Below are positions 56,006 to 64,000 of a DNA stretch of 64,000 bases, in pieces. This DNA is from Streptomyces aurantiogriseus (GTDB taxonomy: Bacteria; Actinomycetota; Actinomycetes; Streptomycetales; Streptomycetaceae), in contig NZ_BMSX01000003.1 of NCBI RefSeq assembly GCF_014649375.1, positions 124,001-188,000 of the forward strand, in the 5' to 3' direction. Numbering within the stretch: the first letter of the stretch is position 1; each line of letters opens with the position of its first letter. The notes beneath the pieces were generated by a model, which was not told where the DNA came from, did not search any database, and saw only the letters and a program-made list of their open reading frames with translations. The position numbers and the translations under genes are program-made.

Positions 56006-56115
56006 CCGGGGTCGAGGGCAACCAGGGGGAGTACGGGGCGGTGGCGCGCCGGGCACGGTACGCGCCGGGGGACGACGACACGACATGGACCCGTAGGCGA
56101 GGGGGGACGGGATGA
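56002..56115 (+). CDS. Putative 37-residue peptide, coupled to MoxR and DUF5682 genes
   Basis: GTG 56002 overlaps the MoxR stop (GTGA). The frame ends at TGA 56113-56115, which overlaps the ATG of the next gene (ATGA). A strong GGGAGG (about 55988-55993) lies 7-8 bases upstream. The peptide begins VTGVEGNQGEYGAVARRARY and is basic and disordered. Precise chaining at both ends suggests it is translated, perhaps only to couple its neighbours. I recognise no family. Confidence 0.5.
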   Translation: MTGVEGNQGEYGAVARRARYAPGDDDTTWTRRRGGTG

Positions 56116-58763
56116 CCGACGGGGAGGTGAGTGGCGGCCTGAAGCCCGCCGTGCAGCAGCCGCTGCTGCTCGGCGTGCGGCATCACGGGCCGGGGTCGGC
56201 GCGGGCGGTGCGGGCGGCGTTGGAGGCGGCGCGGCCCCGGATCGTGCTGATCGAGGGGCCGCCGGAGGCCGACGTGCTCGTTCCGCTGGCCGCCGACGAG
56301 GACATGCGGCCGCCGGTCGCGCTCCTCGCCCACGCCGTGGACGAGCCGGGGAGGTCGGCGTTCTGGCCGATGGCCGAGTTCTCGCCGGAGTGGGTCGCCA
56401 TCCGGTGGGCCTTGGAGCACGGGGTTCCGGTCCGCTTCATCGACCTGCCGGCCACGCACACGCTGGCGTGGGAAAGGGGCGAGAGCACGGGCGCCGAGGC
56501 GGAGCCGGCGGCCGGCGATCTCCGTGTCGATCCCCTCGCCGCGCTCGCCGGCGCCGCCGGTCACGACGACCCCGAGCGCTGGTGGGAGGACGTCGTCGAG
56601 CACCGGGGCGCGGGGCAGCGGGACCCGTTCGCGCCCTTCGCCGCGCTGGAGGAGGCGATGGGGGCCCTGCGGGAGACGTACGGCGACGCGGGCAGCGACC
56701 GCGACCCCGTGCGGGAGGCGTACATGCGGCTCCGGATGCGGGCGGCACAACGGGAGTTCGGGGACGCCGGCGTGGCCGTGGTGTGCGGGGCCTGGCATGT
56801 GCCCGCGCTGCGGCGCAGGACCGCTGTCGCGGCCGACCGGGCGCTGCTGAAAGGGCTGCCGAAGGTCAAGGCCGACCTGACGTGGGTGCCATGGACATAC
56901 CGCAGGCTGGCGCGGGCCGGGGGGTACGGCGCCGGGATCGAGTCGCCGGGCTGGTACGGGCATCTGTTCGCCGCGCCGGACCGGCCGGTCGAGCGGTGGC
57001 TGACCAAGGTGGCGGGCCTGCTCCGCGAGGAGGACCGGATCGTGTCCTCGGCACACGTCATCGAGGCGGTACGGCTGGCCGAGACGCTCGCCGCACTGCG
57101 CGGGCGGCCACTGCCCGGCCTGGGTGAGACGACGGACGCCGTACGGGCGGTGCTGTGCGAGGGCTCGGACGTGCCGCTGGCGCTGGTGCACGACCGGCTG
57201 GTCGTCGGGGAGGTGCTGGGAGAGGTGCCGGCCACCGTGCCCGCGGTGCCGTTGCAGCGCGACCTCGACCGGCTGCAGCGCCGATTGCGGCTCAAACCGG
57301 AGGCGCTGGAGCGGGAAGTCGAGCTCGACCTGCGCAAGGAGAACGACGCCGAGCGCAGCAGGCTGCTGCACCGGCTGCGGCTGCTGCACGTCGAGTGGGG
57401 CGAACCGGTCGCCTCGCGCGGCAGCACGGGGACCTTCCGGGAGACATGGCGGCTGCGCTGGGAGCCGGAGCTGGCCGTGCGGGTGGCCGAGGCCGGCGTG
57501 TGGGGGACGACCGTGCTCGCCGCCGCGACCGCCAAGGCGGAGGCGGAGGCCGTCGCCGCGAGCGGCCTCGCCGAGGTGACCGCGCTCGCCGAGCGCTGCC
57601 TCCTGGCCGGCCTGCCGGACGCGCTGCCGACGGTGATGCGGGTCCTCGCCGACCGCGCGGCGCTCGACACCGACGTCGGCCATCTCGCCCAGGCCCTGCC
57701 CGCCCTGGTCCGCTCCCTGCGCTACGGCGACGTGCGCGGCACCGACACCGGCGCCCTCGCCGACGTCGCCGCGGGCCTCGCCGAGCGGGTCTTCGTCGGC
57801 CTGCCCCCGGCCTGCGCCGCGCTGGACGCCGACGCGGCCCAGGAGATGCGCGGCCATGTGGACGCGGTGCACGGGGCGGTGGGACTGCTGGAGGAGGCGG
57901 TCGGGCAGGGGGAGGAGGCGGTCGGGCAGAGGGAGGAGCAGCGGGGGGCGGGGGGCGTTTCCGGACAGGGAAGCGGAGATCTGGAAGACGGCGGTGGGGG
58001 TCCGGAAGCGGGGCGCGGAGATTGGGGGGAGGGAAGCGGAGATCTGGAAGAGGGGGGTGGGGGTCAGGAAGCGGGGCGCGGACATTCGGGGGAGGAGCGC
58101 GGGGATCCGGGCGACGGCAGCTCCGTACCGCAGCACGGTGATCTGCGGCACGGTGATCTGCGGGGGCGCTGGCGGGGCGTGCTGCGGGTGCTGTCCGTGC
58201 GGGACGCCGTGTCGGGTGTCATCCGGGGGCGGGCGGTGCGGTTGCTGCTGGACGAGGGGGAGCTGGACGGGGACGAGGCGGCGCGGCTCATGGGGCTCGC
58301 CTTGTCGCCCGGGACGCCGCCGGGGGACGCGGCCGCCTGGATCGAGGGCTTCGTCGGCGGCGGCGCCGGGGGCGGGCTGCTCCTCGTGCACGACGAACGG
58401 CTGCTCGGCTTGGTCGACGGGTGGCTGACGGGGGTGCCGGCGGAGGCGTTCACGGACGTACTGCCGCTGCTGCGGCGGACGTTCTCGGCGTACGAGACGG
58501 GGGTGCGCAGAACACTCGGGGAGCTGGTGCGACGGGGGCCCGGGGAGCGGGGGAGTGCGGCGGGGGCCGGTGCCGGGAGAGCCGGGTTCGCGGACGAACT
58601 GGACGCGGGGCGTGCCGACGCCGTTCTGCCCGTGGTGCGGCTGCTGCTGGGGCTCCACCCGGAAGGGGAGCGGCGGCCCGACTCCGACCCGCGGGACAAC
58701 AGCGAGCGGCGTGACGACATCGACCGGCGAGACGACAACGACCTTGCGGGGGTGGGGAGATGA
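56112..58763 (+). CDS. DUF5682 family protein with TraB/ChaN-like motifs
   Basis: An 883-residue soluble protein. Near the N-terminus LLGVRHHGPGS (His24, His25), followed by ARPRIVLIEG (Glu48), resembles the GTxH...E pattern of TraB/ChaN/EreA-like (Tiki-type) domains. GAWHVPAL (His229) resembles the second TraB motif. The remainder is mostly helical and ends in a charged tail. Residues about 595-680 are a Gly/Glu-rich linker containing a 21-residue duplicate (DNA 57968-58093). It lies between the MoxR and VWA genes with overlaps at both ends (ATGA), so all are one operon. A hydrolase or protease role is inference. Confidence 0.75.
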   Translation: MTDGEVSGGLKPAVQQPLLLGVRHHGPGSARAVRAALEAARPRIVLIEGPPEADVLVPLAADEDMRPPVALLAHAVDEPGRSAFWPMAEFSPEWVAIRWALEHGVPVRFIDLPATHTLAWERGESTGAEAEPAAGDLRVDPLAALAGAAGHDDPERWWEDVVEHRGAGQRDPFAPFAALEEAMGALRETYGDAGSDRDPVREAYMRLRMRAAQREFGDAGVAVVCGAWHVPALRRRTAVAADRALLKGLPKVKADLTWVPWTYRRLARAGGYGAGIESPGWYGHLFAAPDRPVERWLTKVAGLLREEDRIVSSAHVIEAVRLAETLAALRGRPLPGLGETTDAVRAVLCEGSDVPLALVHDRLVVGEVLGEVPATVPAVPLQRDLDRLQRRLRLKPEALEREVELDLRKENDAERSRLLHRLRLLHVEWGEPVASRGSTGTFRETWRLRWEPELAVRVAEAGVWGTTVLAAATAKAEAEAVAASGLAEVTALAERCLLAGLPDALPTVMRVLADRAALDTDVGHLAQALPALVRSLRYGDVRGTDTGALADVAAGLAERVFVGLPPACAALDADAAQEMRGHVDAVHGAVGLLEEAVGQGEEAVGQREEQRGAGGVSGQGSGDLEDGGGGPEAGRGDWGEGSGDLEEGGGGQEAGRGHSGEERGDPGDGSSVPQHGDLRHGDLRGRWRGVLRVLSVRDAVSGVIRGRAVRLLLDEGELDGDEAARLMGLALSPGTPPGDAAAWIEGFVGGGAGGGLLLVHDERLLGLVDGWLTGVPAEAFTDVLPLLRRTFSAYETGVRRTLGELVRRGPGERGSAAGAGAGRAGFADELDAGRADAVLPVVRLLLGLHPEGERRPDSDPRDNSERRDDIDRRDDNDLAGVGR
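57968..58093. repeat. In-frame 63-bp tandem duplication in the DUF5682 gene
   Basis: Two copies, each opening with GGGAAGCGGAGATCTGGAAG, start at 57968 and 58031, a 63-base period that keeps the frame. They encode a Gly/Glu-rich linker. The copies differ at only a few positions, which suggests recent slippage. Confidence 0.85.
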
Positions 58764-59935
58764 CGACCGATCCGGCCGCGGCGACGGACCCGGCGCAGGA
58801 GCGGCTGCGGCGATGGCGGCTCGTGCTCGGGGGTGACGAGGCGGACGGCACCGGGTGTGCGCTGTCCGGGCAGGACGCCGCCATGGACGGGACGCTCGCC
58901 GCGCTCTACGGGAAGGGGGACAGAGCGCGGACGGGACGGGACCGTTCGGCGGGGCTCGGGGCGTCGGCGCCGTCGGTGGCGCGGTGGCTCGGGGACATCC
59001 GGACGTACTTCCCCTCCTCCGTCGTGCAGGTCATGCAGCGGGACGCCATCGACCGGCTCGGGCTGTCCACGCTGCTGCTGGAGCCGGAGATGCTGGAGGC
59101 GGTCGAGGCCGATGTGCACCTCGTCGGCACGTTGCTCTCGCTCAACAAGGCGATGCCGGAGACGACGAAGGAGACGGCACGGGCGGTTGTGCGCAAGGTC
59201 GTCGAGGACCTGGAGAAGCGGCTCGCCACCCGCACCCGGGCCACTCTCACCGGTGCTCTCGACCGCAGCGCGCGCATCTCCCGCCCCCGCCACCACGACA
59301 TCGACTGGAACCGCACCATCGCCGCCAACCTCAAGCACTACCTGCCCGAGTACGGGACGGTCGTGCCGGAGCGGCTCGTCGGGTACGGGCGGGCGTCACA
59401 GTCGGTGAAGAAGGAGGTGATTCTCTGCATCGACCAGTCGGGGTCGATGGCGGCCTCGGTCGTCTACGCCTCCGTGTTCGGGGCGGTGCTGGCGTCGATG
59501 CGGTCGATCAGCACGCGACTCGTCGTCTTCGACACGGCGGTCGTCGACCTCACCGACCAGCTCGACGACCCGGTGGACGTCCTGTTCGGCACCCAACTCG
59601 GCGGCGGTACCGACATCAACCGGGCGCTCGCGTACTGCCAGTCGCAGATCACCCGGCCCGCGGAGACGGTGGTCGTGCTGATCAGCGACCTGTACGAGGG
59701 TGGCATACGGAACGAGATGCTGAAGCGGGTCGCGGCGATGAAGGCGTCGGGAGTGCAGTTCGTCACGCTGCTCGCGCTGTCGGACGAAGGGGCGCCCGCC
59801 TACGACCGGGAGCACGCGGCCGCGCTCGCGGCGCTGGACGCACCGGCGTTCGCCTGCACGCCCGATCTCTTTCCGGAGGTGATGGCGGCGGCGATCGAGA
59901 AACGTCCGCTTCCCATACCGGACAGGGATCGGTGA
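58760..59935 (+). CDS. VWA-domain protein
   Basis: A 391-residue protein. The N-terminal 215 residues are helical and charged. The C-terminal von Willebrand factor A domain has an intact metal-ion-dependent adhesion site: D225-Q-S-G-S, the Thr in GGGTDINRAL, and the Asp in VVLISDLYEGG. The ATG overlaps the DUF5682 stop (ATGA) after a GGGGAG ribosome site. VWA proteins are the standard adaptor partners of MoxR ATPases and typically recruit substrates through the metal site. It ends the operon. Confidence 0.92.
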   Translation: MTTDPAAATDPAQERLRRWRLVLGGDEADGTGCALSGQDAAMDGTLAALYGKGDRARTGRDRSAGLGASAPSVARWLGDIRTYFPSSVVQVMQRDAIDRLGLSTLLLEPEMLEAVEADVHLVGTLLSLNKAMPETTKETARAVVRKVVEDLEKRLATRTRATLTGALDRSARISRPRHHDIDWNRTIAANLKHYLPEYGTVVPERLVGYGRASQSVKKEVILCIDQSGSMAASVVYASVFGAVLASMRSISTRLVVFDTAVVDLTDQLDDPVDVLFGTQLGGGTDINRALAYCQSQITRPAETVVVLISDLYEGGIRNEMLKRVAAMKASGVQFVTLLALSDEGAPAYDREHAAALAALDAPAFACTPDLFPEVMAAAIEKRPLPIPDRDR

Positions 59936-60047
59936 AACGGGACATGACTGCCCATCGGTAGTGGGGGGCTTGCGCAACCTCGGGACTCGCGTGCAAGGAT
60001 CGACGCGCCTCGATTCGCCTTGTTCGTCGCACGGAGGTTCCTCCCTC

Positions 60048-61031
60048 TTGGCCTGGCCCGCCGCTCTTTCCGGTGCCGCTCTGCGCGTCCTGCGCACGGC
60101 GGCCGGGCGGCGTACGCTCCAAGGCGCGCTGCTGCTGGGCGGGTTGTTCGCGCTCGGGGTCCTCTTCGGAGGGCAGGCGCAGGCGGCGGACGGGGTGTCG
60201 ACGTCCACGGCGACTTCCCTGTCGGCCCCAGCACCCGCATCGGCACCGGCCCCGGCCCCGGCATCGACGTCCGTGACCGCACCGGCATCGGAGTCCCTGA
60301 CGGCACCGGCGTCCCGATCCGCAACCGCAACCGCAACGGAATCGACCTCCGCGTCCACACCGGCCTCGCAGTCACCCGCCGCCCCGGCCAAGTCGGCTCT
60401 CTCGGTTCCGCCGGCCTGGCAGGCTTCCGCGGTTCCCGTGGGTGACAAGGTCGTGCGGTCGGCCGGTGCGCTCGTGGAGACGGTGACCGAGGAGCGGGCG
60501 AAGGCTCAGGTGGATGCGCCGCCCGCGTCCTCGTTGCCGAGCCTCCCGACGCTGCCGTCGTGGTCCTCGCTGCCGGCCCTCCCGGGGCTGCCCGACGCTC
60601 CGTCCCTGCCGTTGCTGCCGACGCTCCCCGGGGACCAGCCGGCCAAGACGCTGACGGCGCCCGAGGCGGGCGCCGCTGTCACGCCGTCGGCGGACCCGCG
60701 CGGGTCCGCCGAGGCGTCGGCGCCCACGTCGTCGTACGGGCCGTGGGGTGCCGGGAGGCAGACCGGGGCAGGCGTGGCGGCGGACGGCGTCGGACACCGG
60801 GCCGCCGCGCAGGTCCGTCATGCGCCCGCGCATCGGGCGCCCGCCGGTGATCCGGACGGTGTGCTGGGCAACGCGCCGGTGGTGGACAGCGGAACGTCGC
60901 GGCACGGTGACGCGCACGCCGTGACGCCGTATCACCGGGTGCCGCTGTCGCTGATGCCCGGCAGTGCCGTGCGTACCGACGCGGCCGAGATCCAGGACAG
61001 GTACCGGGACATCCTCGTCTTCCCCGGCTAG
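60048..61031 (+). CDS. Secreted or membrane-tethered Ala/Pro/Ser-rich protein of unknown function
   Basis: A 327-residue protein. The start is probably TTG 60048 with GGAGG 10 bases upstream. A hydrophobic segment near residues 25-47 (GALLLGGLFALGVLFGGQAQAA) looks like a signal peptide. Then a Ser/Ala/Pro/Thr-rich region with repeated TAPAS/SAPAP units follows, later a Pro/Leu-rich stretch (PTLPSWSSLPALPGLP), and a more ordered C-terminus ending YRDILVFPG. No family is recognised. It precedes a second secreted repeat protein and may be an envelope component. Confidence 0.6.
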   Translation: MAWPAALSGAALRVLRTAAGRRTLQGALLLGGLFALGVLFGGQAQAADGVSTSTATSLSAPAPASAPAPAPASTSVTAPASESLTAPASRSATATATESTSASTPASQSPAAPAKSALSVPPAWQASAVPVGDKVVRSAGALVETVTEERAKAQVDAPPASSLPSLPTLPSWSSLPALPGLPDAPSLPLLPTLPGDQPAKTLTAPEAGAAVTPSADPRGSAEASAPTSSYGPWGAGRQTGAGVAADGVGHRAAAQVRHAPAHRAPAGDPDGVLGNAPVVDSGTSRHGDAHAVTPYHRVPLSLMPGSAVRTDAAEIQDRYRDILVFPG

Positions 61032-61050
61032 GGCAGGCCTTCCCCCGCCA

Positions 61051-61081
61051 AGACCTGCCGCGCGGGGGCGGAGACAGGTCT
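61051..61081. terminator. Candidate hairpin after the Ala/Pro-rich gene
   Basis: AGACCTG (61051-61057) pairs exactly with CAGGTCT (61075-61081) across a 17-base loop, about 20 bases after the stop codon. It is weak and has no T-run. Confidence 0.3.
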
Positions 61082-61184
61082 GCCCGCCCGCCCCGGAGCC
61101 CCTTCCCCCTGCTCCGGCGCCGGGATGTCCCCAAGCCTTTCCGAAGTCTCGGAACCCTCAGGATCTGAAGGATCTGACGTACGC

Positions 61185-63245
61185 ATGAACAAGAACCTCC
61201 GTCGTTCCATAGTCATAGCCGCCGGTGTCACGGGTGCGTGGGCACTCGGTTCGGCCGCGGCGAACGCCGACGAACTGCCCGCCTCGTCCCTCTCCCTGCC
61301 GGACGCGACCGCCGGGGCCGACGACACGCTCGGCACGGTCACCGACACCGTCTCCGACACCCTCGAGACCGCCGCCAAGACAGCTCAGACCGGCAAGGCC
61401 ACCGCGACCACGGGCACCACCCAGGTCGCCGACACGGCGGGAGACACCGTGGACCAGGCCCGCGGCACGGCCGACGCCCAGGCCGACGTCCCGCAGGCCG
61501 CCTCCAGGATCCGGGGCGGGCAGGCCATCGAGGGTGCCCGTGCGGCACGGGCCGCCACCGCCGAGGTCAAGGCGAAGGTCCACGTCGAGGCCGCGTCCAC
61601 GGCCCAGGCCGTGACCACGAAGGCCGACCGGACCACGGACACGGTGGCCACCGCCGTCTCCGGCACCACCACCCCGTCGGTTCCGACGGACGGCACCGCC
61701 GTCGACTACCTCTTCGGCCCGCTCTCCGTCTTCGCCCCGGAGCTGGAGCAGGCGCTCGCCGCCGCGCAGACGAAGCTCGCGGGCGTCCAGTCGGCGGCGC
61801 GCACGCAGGCGCAGGGCGTCGACGGTGTCGTACGGACGAAGGCCCGGCACGTGGTCGCGGGCGCGGGCCGTACGGCCGAGGGTGTGCGGGGGGCGGTGTC
61901 CGGCGTCGAGGGCCGGGCGGCCGACGCGGGTGCCACCGCCGTGGGCGTGGCCGGTGCCGGTGTGACCGCGGCTGACGCCGGTGTCTCCGCCGTGCCGAGC
62001 CATGTCCTCGGCACGGTCGCCGCCGTCCCCGGGACGGTCGCGCCGGTCGTGGACGAGACGGCCGCCGCGGTCGTTCCGCCGGTGGCCGGCTCCGCCGTGG
62101 ACGGTGCGCTGCCGGTCGCCACCGGCGCGGTGCACGGGGTCACCCCGGTCGCCGGGCAGGCGGTGGCCGGTGTCACCCCCGCCGCCGAGCACGCCGTGGG
62201 CGCGACGACCGCGCTGGCCCAGGGGGCCGTCGCCGACGTCCGGACGGTCGCGGACGGGGCCGTGCAAGGCCTGCGGCCGGTCGTCGGGGGCGTCGTGGCC
62301 GACATACCGCCGTACGCCACCGGGCTGGCCGGCGAGGCCGCCCACGACACCACGGCGGCCGTCCTGCCGCCCGTCGCTCACACCGCCGTGCAGGGGGTCG
62401 TGCCGGTCGCCGGGCAGGCGGTGGCGGACGCCGGGGCGTTGGCGTACGGCGTCGGCGGCGACGCCGGCTCCTTCGCCCAGGACGTGACGGCCCCCTTCGG
62501 CCCCTTCGCCCACGGGGTGACCGGCCCGGTCGGCGGCCTCTCCCACGGCCTGACCGGCACCGTCGACGGCCTCGGCCACGACGTGAGCGGCACCGCTGTC
62601 GGTCTCACCCACGACCTGACCGGCACCACAGGCGGCTTCGCCCAGGACCTGACCGCTCCGGTCGCCCCGTTCGCGCAGGACGTCACGGCTCCGGTCGCCC
62701 CCTTCGCGCAGGAGGCGACGGCCCCGGTCGCCCCCTTCGTCCAGGAGGTCACGGCTCCGGTCGTCTCCCTCGCCCAGGACGTGACGGCTCCCGTGGGCCC
62801 CTTCGCCGAGGACGTGACCGGCACCGTGACGCCCTTCGCCCACGATGTGACCGGCACCGTCGCTCCCTTCGCCCACGGCGTGACCGGGACGGTCGCTCCC
62901 TTCGCCCACGGCGTGACCGGCACGGTCGACGGTCTCGGCCACGACGTGAGCGGCACCGCCGTCGGCTTCGCCCACGACGTGGCGGGCACCGCCGGTGGCT
63001 TCGCCCAGGGCCTGACCGCCCCCGTCACGCCCTTCGCGCAGGACCTGACCGGCTCGGCGGAGGGCTTCGCCCACGGCCTCACCGGCACCGTCGGAGCCAC
63101 CGCCGAGCCGCTGGCCGGGCACGCCGTCACCGGAGTCGCGGGCGTCGCCGAGGCGGTCACCCCCGCCTACGCCCAGGACGCGGCGGACCCGGCGGGCGCG
63201 GCCGTACCCACGACGACCGCGACGGCCACGACGTACCGCATCTGA
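61185..63245 (+). CDS. Secreted protein with 11-residue repeats
   Basis: A 686-residue exported protein. It has a basic start and signal peptide (MNKNLRRSIVIAAGVTGAWALG, ending near ANA). An Ala/Thr/Asp-rich region with TDTVSDTL-like spacing follows. Residues about 296-420 already show an 11-residue period (PVAGSAVDGAL, PVATGAVHGVT, PVAGQAVAGVT). From 62469 to 63095 it has 19 uninterrupted 11-residue units of the type PFAQDVTAPVA or PFAHGVTGTVA. The C-terminus ends TATATTYRI, with no sorting signal. No cysteines are visible. I recognise no family. ATG 61185 is used although its ribosome site is poor. Confidence 0.75.
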   Translation: MNKNLRRSIVIAAGVTGAWALGSAAANADELPASSLSLPDATAGADDTLGTVTDTVSDTLETAAKTAQTGKATATTGTTQVADTAGDTVDQARGTADAQADVPQAASRIRGGQAIEGARAARAATAEVKAKVHVEAASTAQAVTTKADRTTDTVATAVSGTTTPSVPTDGTAVDYLFGPLSVFAPELEQALAAAQTKLAGVQSAARTQAQGVDGVVRTKARHVVAGAGRTAEGVRGAVSGVEGRAADAGATAVGVAGAGVTAADAGVSAVPSHVLGTVAAVPGTVAPVVDETAAAVVPPVAGSAVDGALPVATGAVHGVTPVAGQAVAGVTPAAEHAVGATTALAQGAVADVRTVADGAVQGLRPVVGGVVADIPPYATGLAGEAAHDTTAAVLPPVAHTAVQGVVPVAGQAVADAGALAYGVGGDAGSFAQDVTAPFGPFAHGVTGPVGGLSHGLTGTVDGLGHDVSGTAVGLTHDLTGTTGGFAQDLTAPVAPFAQDVTAPVAPFAQEATAPVAPFVQEVTAPVVSLAQDVTAPVGPFAEDVTGTVTPFAHDVTGTVAPFAHGVTGTVAPFAHGVTGTVDGLGHDVSGTAVGFAHDVAGTAGGFAQGLTAPVTPFAQDLTGSAEGFAHGLTGTVGATAEPLAGHAVTGVAGVAEAVTPAYAQDAADPAGAAVPTTTATATTYRI
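62469..63095. repeat. 33-bp (11-codon) tandem repeat array, 19 units
   Basis: Nineteen head-to-tail units encode 11-residue blocks: Pro/Gly-Phe/Leu-Ala-Gln/His-Asp/Gly-Val-Thr-Ala/Gly-Pro/Thr-Val-Ala/Gly. Units 3-5 (GLSHGLTGTVD, GLGHDVSGTAV, GLTHDLTGTTG) recur in similar order at units 14-16, which suggests block duplication. Confidence 0.9.
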
Positions 63246-63715
63246 AGCCCGTCCCTGACTGAAGCAAGCTGCTCCCTTCGCCCGCGCACGCACTGAATGC
63301 GCGGGACCATGCCTCCGCGGGGCCGAACGACCCGGACGGCCGAAAGCCGTCGGTAGCGTCCGGGCGTACGCCCCGCGGATGGGGCCGGGTCGTCCTCATT
63401 GGGGTGAGGATGACCCGCCCTGAGCCCCTCCGGGGCTGTTCACGGGGTCTCACCGGGTCAACCCCAGCCCGGTGAGGCCCCTCACCCGCGGCACGGCGTG
63501 CCAGTGATCCCGGCATCATGTGACAGGTATCACCGCTCAGGTGTGACCCGCGATTTAGAGGGCCCCCGGAAGCAGCGATAACCTGCGAGACGGACATGCC
63601 GCGCGCTCGGACACCGTGTGCGCTTCCCTTGTGACACATGCGGTCGTCACGTTGCCCTTCGCGGCACGCCCACGCATCCAACGAACCGCGAGATCACTGA
63701 TAGGGACGGAAGCGC
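63246..63715. other. Intergenic region upstream of sucC
   Basis: 470 bases with no supported gene. GACGGC-CGAAA-GCCGTC (63335-63351) and CTCACCGGG...CCCGGTGAG (63449-63476) are hairpins that could end the upstream transcript. The stretch 63510-63570, which includes GATTTAGAG, is less GC-rich and may contain the sucC promoter; no canonical pair was fixed. Confidence 0.45.
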
Positions 63716-64000
63716 GTGGACCTGTTCGAGTACCAGGCGAGGGACCTCTTCGCCAAGCACGATGTACCGGTGCTGGCCGGTGAAGTCATCGACACGCCTG
63801 AGGCGGCCCGCGCAGCCACCGAGCGCCTGGGTGGCAAGTCTGTCGTCAAGGCTCAGGTGAAGGTGGGCGGCCGTGGCAAGGCCGGTGGCGTGAAGCTCGC
63901 CGCCACCCCGGACGAGGCCGTCGCCCGCGCGACGGACATCCTCGGCATGGACATCAAGGGCCACACGGTCCACAAGGTGATGATCGCCGAGACCGCTCCG
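63716..64000 (+). CDS. sucC: Succinyl-CoA synthetase beta subunit (partial, 3' end outside the window)
   Basis: The first 95 codons of the ADP/GDP-forming succinyl-CoA ligase beta chain, which converts succinyl-CoA to succinate in the citric acid cycle. The diagnostic start is [19 protein letters not shown]. The ATP-grasp segment is [25 protein letters not shown] 63716 follows ACGGAAG. It should be followed by sucD outside the window. Confidence 0.95.
   Translation, partial: MDLFEYQARDLFAKHDVPVLAGEVIDTPEAARAATERLGGKSVVKAQVKVGGRGKAGGVKLAATPDEAVARATDILGMDIKGHTVHKVMIAETAP

Overview
The window is a high-GC actinobacterial chromosome segment, almost certainly Streptomyces. It has near-saturated GC at third codon positions and frequent GTG/TTG starts. 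Its gene order matches the core region of Streptomyces genomes from the shbA-guaB end to sucC. It also carries typical actinomycete genes: GuaB3, a LAXTG sortase substrate, clustered receptor Ser/Thr kinases, stand-alone IcmB and a c-di-AMP riboswitch. No tRNA, rRNA, insertion sequence, phage or CRISPR array was seen.

Layout. 0-4 kb: a SigD/ShbA-type sigma factor, then guaB and guaB3 (guanine nucleotide synthesis), each followed by a strong hairpin. 4-9 kb: a tandem-repeat intergenic patch, a nucleotide-sugar dehydrogenase that lacks its catalytic cysteine, glpD, and an exported serine hydrolase. 9.5-21.9 kb: six consecutive membrane-anchored Ser/Thr kinase genes, one of them a pseudokinase with a large insertion in its activation segment. 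All six end in the same type of extracytoplasmic domain. 22-26.5 kb: succinate-semialdehyde dehydrogenase, a GMC oxidoreductase and a LAETG surface protein. 27-29.6 kb: chorismate mutase, preceded by a Phe/Tyr-containing leader peptide and a terminator (a probable attenuator), and guaA. 29.6-35 kb: small enzymes and membrane proteins. 35.3-39.4 kb: a divergent PspC/LiaF-like protein and a PspC-histidine kinase/response regulator pair. 39.5-50.5 kb: two NlpC/P60 cell-wall hydrolases (one under a c-di-AMP riboswitch), an M23 peptidase, membrane proteins, UvrD/PcrA helicase and a lipase. 50.9-51.3 kb: icmB. 51.5-59.9 kb: a divergent module of DUF5691, SWIM zinc-finger, MoxR ATPase, a 37-codon small ORF, a DUF5682 protein and a VWA protein. 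60-63.2 kb: two secreted repeat proteins. 63.7 kb to the end: the start of sucC.

The most interesting result is in the last third. Sequences matching the actinobacterial LexA-independent DNA-damage promoter (TTGTCRGTG-N8-TAnnnT, the PafBC/RecA-NDp motif) lie directly upstream of uvrD and in both directions between the SWIM and MoxR genes. This suggests that the MoxR-DUF5682-VWA/SWIM module is a DNA-damage-induced system. The DUF5682 protein carries motifs that resemble the TraB/ChaN/EreA-like fold. The system could be a chaperone ATPase (MoxR), an adaptor (VWA) and a hydrolase-like effector. Everything about its function is inference.

Many genes bear on the cell envelope (kinases, hydrolases, LAETG protein, PspC/two-component system), which fits an envelope and sporulation neighbourhood.
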